Counted from the first letter of the stretch, positions 1 to 5,479 are shown. The stretch is 5,633 nucleotides of DNA from Desulfurococcales archaeon (GCA_015521265.1 WAON01000220.1:1-5633); one strand, 5' to 3'. The notes: generated by a model from the letters alone, not told the origin. A program made the numbers and translations.

Positions 1-156
1 GTATTAGGGAAAGATTGGGGTGTGGTTGTAATGATATATTTTCCAAGGAAGTACTTCGGCGAGAGGTTGAGGATAAGCATAATGGATGAAGACGAGGAAA
101 AGAACGATCGTATAGAAATTAAGTTCAAGATAAATAGTAGCCCGGCATCTGCTTAG
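1..156 (+). CDS. C-terminal 51 residues of a small unidentified archaeal protein (5' end outside window)
   Basis: The reading frame is open from base 1 and ends at TAG 154-156. The visible part has a hydrophobic strand (GVVVMIYFP), a basic-aromatic stretch (RKYFGERLRI), then an acidic turn (MDEDEEKND) and a final beta-like strand. The pattern of an aliphatic strand followed by Y-x-P-x-x-[YW]-x-G-x-x-[VL] recalls the short archaeal DUF2080 proteins (putative transposon-encoded, AbrB-like beta hairpins). That resemblance is from memory and is weak. The gene is convergent with the MtrH-like gene: its last base is 156 and the opposing stop begins at 157, so TAG and CTA form TAGCTA with no room for a terminator between them. 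The true start cannot be seen; an ATG at 31-33 is internal to the open frame. Confidence 0.6.
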   Translation, partial: VLGKDWGVVVMIYFPRKYFGERLRISIMDEDEEKNDRIEIKFKINSSPASA

Positions 157-1134
157 CTATGGGTTTACAAATAGTTTTTGTATCTTCTTGAAGTATTTCC
201 TCAACGGATGACTCCTAGTAATCCTTACGCCTCTTTGCATCAGACTGTAGCCTAGTAGTGAATCTGCAACTGCTACTGATTCAGCAATGTACTTGATCCT
301 AGATACTGGCCCGTACATTATGAAGTCTGCACCCATCACTCTAAGGTAAACCGATACCCCTCCATGAATACTGATCATCGATTCGACTCCAACCCTTTTC
401 TTTGAAACAGGTCCTAGAGCATTCGCCGGAGCGCAGCCGCTTGGGTAGCCGTGTTTCTCCTTGACCAGCTTTATTGTTTCACCGCTTAAAGCTATGCTTG
501 CGGGATCAATAACTATCGCGTCCACGAGGATATTTACATCTCCAAGCTCCCGGGCTCTGGGTAATAGTTTTTCTTCGAGTAGTCTAAGCCTATCGCTCGG
601 CTTCATTGATCCAGCGGGGTTCCTGGGGTCGAAGGCCATTAATACGATGTTTTTAAGGCCTGCCTCGCGTAAGGCTTCTAGTTCGTAGTCTGGGCTGTCC
701 GTGTATAACCCGTTTCCAACTATTCTAATCCTCAAACCTATTTCGCCGGCTAAACGGTAGCTTTTAGCCCTCGCTTCAGGATCCGGCGAGTCTAGGAATA
801 GTACTAGGTCTTCATACCTGGACATGTATTGTAGGATTGGCTCTACTGATTCCTTAGTGGGGAATACTAGGTCTACGGCGAATACTAACCCGTAATTGTC
901 GGCTGTTTCTAAGGCTTTACTTATCCTATCCTCTACCAGTCCCTTATCAATCACTCCCTTCTCATCGATTAATGCTTTATCACCCATATGGAACAGTGTC
1001 CCAACTAGCCATGCCGGGTTCTTGCCGGGTTCTCCGCCTATAACGTATTTCCCGATCCTTACCTCCTTCAATTCTCCCTCACTACTTCTAATCATGCTAG
1101 GATAGTATTTCCTCGAGGAATCTTCCATTCTCAT
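157..1134 (-). CDS. MtrH-family methyltetrahydropterin:corrinoid methyltransferase homologue
   Basis: The 325-residue product resembles subunit H of tetrahydromethanopterin S-methyltransferase over its whole length (usual size about 310-320). Matching landmarks are IGGEPG (32-37), GTLFHMGDK (45-53), FLDSPDPEAR (113-122), the loop after VLMAFDPRNP (164-173), NILVDAIVIDP (201-211), KHGYPSGCAP (227-236) and GADFIMYGP (268-276). The family folds as a TIM barrel and moves a methyl group between a tetrahydropterin and a corrinoid protein. In methanogens it is the H subunit of the membrane Mtr complex; stand-alone homologues in other organisms work with separate corrinoid proteins. No other Mtr subunit or corrinoid protein is visible here, so the acceptor is unknown. 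Two starts are possible. ATG 1134 has GGAG at 1147-1144, nine bases upstream, and overlaps the aminopeptidase by 38 bases. ATG 1095 lies one base after the aminopeptidase stop and gives an N-terminus closer to the family pattern (about 18 residues before IGG). Either way the two genes are translationally linked. Confidence 0.9.
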   Translation of the reverse strand: MRMEDSSRKYYPSMIRSSEGELKEVRIGKYVIGGEPGKNPAWLVGTLFHMGDKALIDEKGVIDKGLVEDRISKALETADNYGLVFAVDLVFPTKESVEPILQYMSRYEDLVLFLDSPDPEARAKSYRLAGEIGLRIRIVGNGLYTDSPDYELEALREAGLKNIVLMAFDPRNPAGSMKPSDRLRLLEEKLLPRARELGDVNILVDAIVIDPASIALSGETIKLVKEKHGYPSGCAPANALGPVSKKRVGVESMISIHGGVSVYLRVMGADFIMYGPVSRIKYIAESVAVADSLLGYSLMQRGVRITRSHPLRKYFKKIQKLFVNP

Positions 1135-2212
1135 ATACTAAGTCTCCATCCGCGTATACCTTGTGCTTCTTCATATCCTTGATCATGTCCCAGTGTATCG
1201 CTGACACGTTTTTACCGCCTGTTTCCGGGTAGGCTGCTCCTAGGGCCATGTGTATCGTTCCACCGATCTTCTCGTCGAATAATATCTCCTTCGTGTGCCT
1301 CGTAATATTATAGTTTAACCCGAAGGCTATCTCTCCCAGCCTCTTCGCTCCCTCATCAGTCTCGAACATCTTCCTTAGGAACTCCTCGCCCTTCTTTGCT
1401 GTTGCTTCGACAACTACTCCCTTCTTAAACACTAGTTTAACACCCTCGACTTCCATACCCCTCCACACAGCGGGGTAGTCGAATAGTACCCATCCCTCAA
1501 CGCTGTCCTCTACTGGTGCGCTGAATACTTCTCCCCCCGGCATATTGTATTTACCATCATCATTGATCCACTTCCTACCGGCAACGCTCAGCTTTAAATC
1601 GATCCCGGGCCCCTCATATCTAAGCTCCGACACCTTGTTTAGGAAATCGGCAATCTTCTGCTGTTCATCCCTAATCCTCCTCCACTTCCTTACCGGGTCT
1701 TCTGTATCCGAATATGTTGCATGGTATACGAAGTCTTCATAGTCAAGAATACTCATACCAGCCTCTTGTGCAAGGGCTCTTGTCGGGTAGGCTGTTACAA
1801 CCCATCTAAGTTCTCTGCGTGCACTCCTCTCCATGAAGATCCTTGTTAACTCCCTCCTAGCCATACTCCTAACCCTGAGCTTCTCGGGATCGATCCCTAC
1901 CAGGGGCTTGGTATGGCTAGGAGATATGATTGAGATCGTTGCGTCCACTTCCTCCACGATCGTTTTCTCAATAGGGCTTACGTGTTCTAAGACGCTCCGG
2001 GTAGCGTGCTTGTAGAAGGCCTCGGTGATCGATTCATCGCTGAGGTTGATCATTAACGGGTAGGCTCCACGGCTGACAAGCTCCCTAACAACCTCCCTAA
2101 CAAGCGGTACTGCTCCAACCCCAGCATTCACTAATACCTCGTCTCCTTCCCGTGCCTCAATACAGTATTCTACGAGTAGTCTTGCAAGCCTCGATACGCG
2201 TGGATCTACCAA
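1097..2212 (-). CDS. M29-family metallo-aminopeptidase (AmpS/AmpT/PepS type)
   Basis: The 371-residue product has the usual length of M29 thermophilic aminopeptidases. The family uses a two-metal centre to remove N-terminal residues from peptides in the cytoplasm. The N-terminal domain (about 1-190) begins with the typical RLARLLVEYC helix and a GDEVLVNAG strand. The C-terminal domain holds the expected ligands in order: E228 in PGGEVFSAP, E294 in LGEIAFGLN, H321 in TIHMALG, Y328 in AAYPE, and H340 and D342 in IHWDM. From remembered aminopeptidase T numbering, the 66-residue E-E spacing and the H-x6-Y and H-x-D spacings are conserved, so the enzyme should be active. The start is TTG at 2212: an in-frame TAA directly precedes it, there is no ATG near the N-terminus, and residues 2-30 fit the family start. 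A GGGG at 2226-2223 could act as a weak ribosome site, or the mRNA may be nearly leaderless. The MtrH-like gene follows with an overlap or a one-base gap. Confidence 0.93.
   Translation of the reverse strand: MVDPRVSRLARLLVEYCIEAREGDEVLVNAGVGAVPLVREVVRELVSRGAYPLMINLSDESITEAFYKHATRSVLEHVSPIEKTIVEEVDATISIISPSHTKPLVGIDPEKLRVRSMARRELTRIFMERSARRELRWVVTAYPTRALAQEAGMSILDYEDFVYHATYSDTEDPVRKWRRIRDEQQKIADFLNKVSELRYEGPGIDLKLSVAGRKWINDDGKYNMPGGEVFSAPVEDSVEGWVLFDYPAVWRGMEVEGVKLVFKKGVVVEATAKKGEEFLRKMFETDEGAKRLGEIAFGLNYNITRHTKEILFDEKIGGTIHMALGAAYPETGGKNVSAIHWDMIKDMKKHKVYADGDLVYENGRFLEEILS
1144..1147 (-). promoter_or_regulatory. Shine-Dalgarno GGAG supporting the upstream MtrH start
   Basis: On the minus strand the sequence reads GATGGAGACT, then ATG at 1134 after a nine-base spacer. 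This is good archaeal spacing and lies inside the end of the aminopeptidase coding region. The competing start at 1095 has only GAGG (1114-1111), 15 bases away, which is too far for a typical site. The site therefore favours the 38-base overlap, although family alignment favours the shorter protein. Confidence 0.45.
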
Positions 2213-2226
2213 TTATGAACTACCCC

Positions 2227-2240
2227 AATACTTTTATTAC
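2227..2240 (-). promoter_or_regulatory. Probable TATA promoter of the aminopeptidase-MtrH pair
   Basis: On the minus strand this AT-rich element reads GTAATAAAAGTATT. It is centred 22-25 bases before the TTG start, so transcription would begin close to the start codon and give a leaderless or near-leaderless message. It is not a perfect TATA consensus. The 87-bp gap after the upstream glycoprotein gene supports a separate promoter here, but readthrough from upstream is also possible. Confidence 0.35.
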
Positions 2241-2253
2241 TATTGAGAATAGT
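2239..2253. repeat. Inverted repeat ACTATT-GAG-AATAGT, possible operator
   Basis: A perfect 6-bp inverted repeat with a 3-base centre abuts the presumed TATA element of the aminopeptidase gene on its upstream side, where BRE and activator contacts would lie. It could be a dimeric regulator site. As RNA it would form a short AU-rich hairpin that is not followed by a U tract in the direction of the glycoprotein transcript, so a terminator role is less likely. Confidence 0.3.
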
Positions 2254-2299
2254 GTTCCGGGTAAATAACCTGGTTGGTGAATGTTATGACTAAAATGTT

Positions 2300-3454
2300 T
2301 TACTCAGCAGTATATTCCTTATTTCTAGTCTTCACAGCTAGGTATGCTATTATGGATATTATTGTTAACGTGTATGTAGCGATTAGGAATGCTATTAACG
2401 CTTGATCCCTAGCTACCGGTTGTCCCCCCATAGGGTTGTTTACTACATATATTACAAGTCTATTACTCGTAGTATCCTTGTAGTACGGGTTATTCTTCGA
2501 TATAGCGTATACTGTGTATGTACCCGTAGTGTTTGGTTTGAACTCGTAGATTGCTATTCCGTTTTCGCCCGTTACTATCTTGATTGGTTCCTGGAATTTA
2601 CTGGTTGGCTTACCATGTTCTATGAAGAGCAGGAGAGGTAGTTTTTTAACCGGTTTATTAATCACCGTGTTTACTACTCTTACTGTTAGTTTTACCGTAT
2701 CGTTAACTCCTGCCAGCCTCTTATCGGCAGTTATCCGGATCTTTAACGGGTATTTCTCCACGCTGATTATCAAGTGATTGCTCTCAGCGTATCCAAGCAG
2801 GCCTCTCCTAGGATGGTATAGGTAGAGTGTATGGTTTCCGATCCTGCCTAGTCTTAGGTTATAATATTCTTTTTTACCCGGTTTAATTACTAGCTTCCAT
2901 GTTTTAAGGTTATCATTATAATCGTCTACGAGGTAAACGGTGATCTTCTCTACCGTTATGTTTGTTAAACCTTTGATCTCCGAGTTTATCCTTAAACCTA
3001 TAGTCTGGTTAATATAGATCCTCGAAGCATTACTTGAAAGGCTTAGTTCTAGCTTAGCTAGTGGCGAAGTCTTCTTTGGATACATGAATTGTACTAGGTA
3101 TTGAGGGTTTTTAGTTAAACTATTCCCAATGGGTGGGGGAGGCGGAAACCATATCCCATTACCCGGCCCTAGGCCTCCACTAGTAGTAGTGTTGAATAAT
3201 TGTTGTATAAGGTATTCTGGTTGTTTTACAACTATGCTTATAGGCAATGGTGGGGGGTACCAGTAGCCGCTGCCTGGACCCGTGCTTGTAGAGTTTTCAG
3301 CCGTGTTAATCTCTACATCGTATTGTGGACTACGCTCCGAATCTACTGGTTTCCCAGTATTACTTGATGGTAGGACTGCTGCGTATATAGTTGTAGCTAA
3401 GAGTACTAGGAGGATTATCGTTAAGAGTGTTTTACCTATTCCTCCACCGGTCAT
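2300..3454 (-). CDS. Membrane-anchored surface glycoprotein with two WYPPP repeats and Ig-like domains
   Basis: I do not recognise a named family for this 384-residue protein. A signal-peptide-like hydrophobic helix spans about residues 8-28. A second transmembrane helix (about 352-374) near the C-terminus is followed by a short basic tail (KTRNKEYTAE), so the bulk should lie outside the cell, anchored at the C-terminus. Residues 59-87 and 96-124 are two copies of a GPG-x-G-x-W-[YF]-PPP unit ending in P-[EQ]-YL-[IV]-Q, each preceded by an N-S/T-T sequon. Residues about 134-235 and 236-336 look like two beta-sandwich domains; the second has the NDTVKLTVRV and TGTYTVYAIS strands typical of bacterial Ig-like (Big) modules. 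Eight N-glycosylation sequons occur (N54, 88, 142, 150, 165, 207, 251, 308). The ATG at 3454 overlaps the TGA of the upstream gene as ATGA, with GGTG at 3468-3465 as ribosome site, indicating coupled translation. It probably partners with the upstream gene product at the cell surface. Confidence 0.85.
   Translation of the reverse strand: MTGGGIGKTLLTIILLVLLATTIYAAVLPSSNTGKPVDSERSPQYDVEINTAENSTSTGPGSGYWYPPPLPISIVVKQPEYLIQQLFNTTTSGGLGPGNGIWFPPPPPIGNSLTKNPQYLVQFMYPKKTSPLAKLELSLSSNASRIYINQTIGLRINSEIKGLTNITVEKITVYLVDDYNDNLKTWKLVIKPGKKEYYNLRLGRIGNHTLYLYHPRRGLLGYAESNHLIISVEKYPLKIRITADKRLAGVNDTVKLTVRVVNTVINKPVKKLPLLLFIEHGKPTSKFQEPIKIVTGENGIAIYEFKPNTTGTYTVYAISKNNPYYKDTTSNRLVIYVVNNPMGGQPVARDQALIAFLIATYTLTIISIIAYLAVKTRNKEYTAE
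3083..3280 (-). repeat. Two tandem proline-aromatic repeats encoded in the glycoprotein gene
   Basis: The units are encoded at 3280-3194 and 3169-3083, a period of 37 residues. Shared positions include GPG, G, W, an aromatic, PPP, PI, then P-x-YL-x-Q. Unit 1 reads GYWYPPPLPI and unit 2 GIWFPPPPPI at the core. The 3193-3170 linker adds an NTTT sequon. The DNA is less alike than the protein, so the duplication is old and under selection for the motif. Confidence 0.75.
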
Positions 3455-4602
3455 TGCTTCAATACACCGATTACAATTATGAAGCCTTCAATGCTGCTAT
3501 AACTCCACCATGGCCCGCCGTAGTATCCCCAACTATTTATCCCTGCGTATACGTCCATGTCGTAGGTTGTACCAGGCGCTATTAGTCCGGTAATGTTCCT
3601 CGAGTATCTTACATAGTATTTTTCCTCATGGGCCCAGTCGTCATGTGAGGTTGTATAACTAAATATTTCGGGCGGGTTAGGCGGTAAGCCTAGCTTTATA
3701 TATGCATAGGAGTAGCCGGCTATTCCTTCACCCTTACGTATATACGCGTTTATATAGAGCCATGTCTCGTTGATTGTATAGGTGTTTGATACTGTGAAAT
3801 CGAATGTTCCATAGTTCCACCCGTAGAGTCTGCCGCTTGTCGAGTAGTATGCCCATGATCTTGCGCCCATGATCGCTATGTAGCCGTAGGTATCCCGTTT
3901 AGCAGCGTACTTGTAATCGTAGTATCCGGTATTCTTCGATATCGATACTAAATCGTCCGGTATTCCATCACCATCCGAGTCCGTATTATTCACTACCTGT
4001 GCCTGTAGTAGTATCTTGAATATAGTATAGGATAGCGTTGTTATGCCTTTACTGATCCACGGATCGTTTTTCCCAAAGCTCGAGCCGAGACTTGTCTGGC
4101 TAAGTATTAATTGCCCGAGGCTCTCATTCTTAGTAATCCATGTTAATACCCACCCATCACTCCTTACACGGACGTGTATTTTAACGGTTGAGTTATCATA
4201 GAAGCTGCTGGGGGCGTTTAGTGGGTCGAAGAAGGTGTAGATCCCGTCGAAGTATGAGAAGCCCCACCTAGTGATCTGTAATCCGGGAAGCTGAGATATC
4301 TGGGTTAAGTTGAGGATCTCACCAGCATTATAATAAGCGAGAACGTATACATTACTCGTATCTAGCGGGGGAATAGGCTCTGTCTGATTATCCTGTGTTA
4401 CAATATAACCTCCGCGTATAGCTGTTGCTGGAGGGGGCATGAGTAATAGTATTCCCCCATTATCATTGTCTACTGTAACCTTCAGAGAAGTTTTATAGTG
4501 ATTATAGTGGTTAACCAATCGATTACTATACACTATCCACAGCCCTAAGGATAACATGACTAATACTATGATCAATACGGGAATTATGCGCAAACAGATC
4601 AC
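3451..4602 (-). CDS. Secreted or N-terminally anchored glycoprotein with a calcium-type DxDxDG loop, function unknown
   Basis: I do not recognise a family for this 383-residue product. One hydrophobic helix (about 5-25) acts as signal peptide or signal anchor; no C-terminal helix is present. The rest is rich in Tyr, Trp, Gly, Ser and Thr and is probably mostly beta-structure. A D-S-D-G-D-G-I-P-D-D run (208-217) matches the calcium loops of thrombospondin type 3 or dockerin-like repeats. An MPPP motif (55-58) sits shortly after the membrane helix, as the PPP repeats do in the downstream protein. Seven N-glycosylation sequons occur (N72, 98, 137, 159, 205, 278, 336). The start is GTG at 4602: an in-frame TAG lies six bases upstream and there is no nearby ATG; a TTG at 4593 is the alternative. 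No Shine-Dalgarno site is seen and the TATA box is about 30 bases away, so the mRNA is probably leaderless. The gene ends in an ATGA overlap with the next glycoprotein gene. Confidence 0.82.
   Translation of the reverse strand: MICLRIIPVLIIVLVMLSLGLWIVYSNRLVNHYNHYKTSLKVTVDNDNGGILLLMPPPATAIRGGYIVTQDNQTEPIPPLDTSNVYVLAYYNAGEILNLTQISQLPGLQITRWGFSYFDGIYTFFDPLNAPSSFYDNSTVKIHVRVRSDGWVLTWITKNESLGQLILSQTSLGSSFGKNDPWISKGITTLSYTIFKILLQAQVVNNTDSDGDGIPDDLVSISKNTGYYDYKYAAKRDTYGYIAIMGARSWAYYSTSGRLYGWNYGTFDFTVSNTYTINETWLYINAYIRKGEGIAGYSYAYIKLGLPPNPPEIFSYTTSHDDWAHEEKYYVRYSRNITGLIAPGTTYDMDVYAGINSWGYYGGPWWSYSSIEGFIIVIGVLKQ
3932..3981 (-). other. Calcium-binding-type loop coding segment
   Basis: Residues about 208-223 of the upstream glycoprotein carry D208, D210, D212, D216 and D217 around a G-D-G-I-P core. 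This spacing is the acidic loop seen in thrombospondin type 3 and dockerin-like calcium sites. Only one loop is present, so it may staple a single domain boundary and need not mark a repeat array. Confidence 0.55.
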
Positions 4603-4627
4603 CGGCTAGTGGGGTTTCTTAGATCAT

Positions 4628-4645
4628 GATTAAAAGTATTTTTCT
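4628..4645 (-). promoter_or_regulatory. BRE-TATA promoter of the glycoprotein operon
   Basis: On the minus strand the sequence reads AGAAAAATACTTTTAATC: a purine-rich BRE-like stretch, then TTTTAA at 4635-4630. The TATA centre is about 30 bases before the GTG start at 4602, which predicts a leader of only a few bases. A second AT-rich element (TTAATATAG at 4652-4644) is an alternative. Confidence 0.55.
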
Positions 4646-4668
4646 ATATTAAGGTTTCGTTTGTATTA

Positions 4669-4682
4669 GGATAAGCTTATCC
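4669..4682. repeat. Perfect 14-bp palindrome GGATAAGCTTATCC, candidate operator
   Basis: The sequence equals its own reverse complement over 14 bases. It lies about 35 bp upstream of the glycoprotein TATA box and roughly 200 bp before the TrmO promoter. A dimeric helix-turn-helix regulator could bind here to control the leftward operon. No second copy is seen in the window. Confidence 0.4.
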
Positions 4683-4870
4683 CTATCAATTATTATCATT
4701 TATGTACGGAGCCTAATGTTCACTAATATCCACTTAATAGAACAGCTCGTTAATTATTTAAGAACATCGAGGACCCAATACTAGTAAAACACATTGCAGT
4801 AGTACCTGTGGAAGAAGAGATTGTACATGGCGTTAAAGGTAGACATTGATAAATACGGTGAAATACTATC

Positions 4871-4886
4871 AAAATACTATATATTA
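4871..4886 (+). promoter_or_regulatory. BRE-TATA promoter of the TrmO-family gene
   Basis: AAAA at 4871-4874 followed by TATATATTA at 4878-4886 fits an archaeal BRE plus TATA box. The centre is about 37 bases before the ATG at 4919, so the leader would be about 10 bases. This agrees with the absence of a proper Shine-Dalgarno site just before the start. Confidence 0.6.
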
Positions 4887-4918
4887 GCGAAGAGGATCTA
4901 GGACAATAACGAGATACA

Positions 4919-5440
4919 ATGGTGTCCCCGGCCTTGGACGAGGTAAGGTTTAAACCAATAGGCTATGTCTACACGGATGCTAGTGATGAAGAAGTTAAGA
5001 ACAGCTATGAGGGTGTGGAGGGCTATATAGAGGTTTTACCGGAGTACGCTGAGGGCCTCGATGGAGTCGAGGATTTCTCCCACATAATACTAATAACATA
5101 TCTACACAAGACAACCCGGGAGCAGAGGCGGGTTTTAAGGGTTAAGCCTAGGAGATTGTTAAGGTTCGGTATTAGGATCGATGACATACCCTACGTTGGA
5201 GTATTCCTATCAGACTCACCACACCGTCCAAACCCAATCGGTTTAAGCATCGTAGAAGTAGTGGGGAGAAAAGGGAACAGGGTATATGTCCGGGGCCTAG
5301 ATTTATATAATGGGACACCAATACTCGACATAAAGGCCTACACACCGGATAGATGCATCGAGAACCCCAGAGTTCCAGATTGGATGAAGAAGCTAGAGGA
5401 GAGGATTAGGGAGAAGTTTGGAGAAGTAAAATACATATAA
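4919..5440 (+). CDS. trmO: TsaA/TrmO-family tRNA (adenine-37 N6)-methyltransferase
   Basis: The 173-residue product is a single-domain UPF0066/YaeB protein. Characterised members methylate the N6 of threonylcarbamoyl-adenosine at position 37 of ANN-decoding tRNAs using S-adenosylmethionine, in a small beta-barrel fold unlike other methyltransferases. Landmarks are FKPIGYVYT (11-19), YAEGLDGVEDFSHIILITYLHK (43-64, split here as the EGL-GVEDFSH motif), PYVGVF (91-96), SPHRPNPIGLS (100-110), VRGLDLYNGTPILDIKAYTP (124-143) and a C-terminal helix ending EERIREKFGEV. The usual ATR or STR before SPxRPNPIG is here LSD, so the arginine is replaced by D99. Bacterial TrmO has an extra C-terminal domain that this short archaeal type lacks. 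The ATG at 4919 is preceded by a TATA box at suitable distance; the next codon is GTG, a possible alternative. The gene ends in tandem TAA stops (5438-5443) and stands alone. Family assignment is firm; exact tRNA specificity is inferred. Confidence 0.9.
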   Translation: MVSPALDEVRFKPIGYVYTDASDEEVKNSYEGVEGYIEVLPEYAEGLDGVEDFSHIILITYLHKTTREQRRVLRVKPRRLLRFGIRIDDIPYVGVFLSDSPHRPNPIGLSIVEVVGRKGNRVYVRGLDLYNGTPILDIKAYTPDRCIENPRVPDWMKKLEERIREKFGEVKYI

Positions 5441-5451
5441 TAAAGAAATTA

Positions 5452-5479
5452 GGAGTGGGAGGGAATCCTCTACTACTCC
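5452..5479 (+). terminator. Possible hairpin terminator after the TrmO gene
   Basis: GGAGT (5452-5456) pairs with ACTCC (5475-5479), and inside it GAGG (5459-5462) pairs with CCTC (5467-5470) around GAAT. An alternative pairing is GGGAG (5457-5461) with CTCCC (5476-5480). A short TTTATATAT follows. It begins 12 bases after the stop codon. Archaeal termination depends mostly on U tracts, and the T run here is only three bases, so the call is tentative. Confidence 0.45.

Larger units (their letters stand above)
4603..4918. other. Divergent intergenic region with promoters and no convincing gene
   Basis: These 316 bases separate the leftward glycoprotein operon from the rightward TrmO gene. They hold a leftward TATA box near 4630-4635, a rightward TATA box at 4878-4886, a perfect palindrome at 4669-4682 and a short direct repeat near 4861-4880. 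Only two tiny frames are present on the + strand. ATG 4716 to TAG 4784 encodes 22 residues, and ATG 4827 to TAG 4901 encodes 24 residues (starting MALKVDIDKYGEIL). They share one frame separated by three stops. The second looks protein-like but has no ribosome site, so I do not call it a gene. No tRNA or structured RNA is recognisable. Confidence 0.6.

Noticed and set aside
461..688. 75-codon open frame on the + strand
   Set aside because: It is antisense to the well supported MtrH homologue and is rich in Ser and Leu, as reverse complements of such codon use often are. No ribosome site or family resemblance.
896..1105. 69-codon open frame on the + strand
   Set aside because: Antisense to the MtrH homologue; low-complexity Ser/Pro/Leu composition and no family resemblance.
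1545..2015. Two short + strand frames (1545-1742 and 1833-2015)
   Set aside because: Both lie antisense inside the aminopeptidase gene, whose metal ligands and length are intact.
2257..2273. Hairpin CCGGGT-AAATA-ACCTGG as terminator of the glycoprotein operon
   Set aside because: On the minus strand, the relevant transcript, the stem has an A-C mismatch and no U tract follows, so a terminator is not supported.
2402..2777. Two overlapping + strand frames
   Set aside because: They overlap each other and are antisense to the glycoprotein gene, and their composition is not protein-like.
2300..3454. Classical S-layer protein
   Set aside because: The protein has a C-terminal anchor and Ig-like domains but is far shorter than usual crenarchaeal S-layer proteins and has no recognisable S-layer motif.
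3282..3482. 66-codon + strand frame across the junction of the two glycoprotein genes
   Set aside because: Antisense to the ATGA junction; the minus-strand genes have signal peptides, sequons and repeats that explain the sequence.
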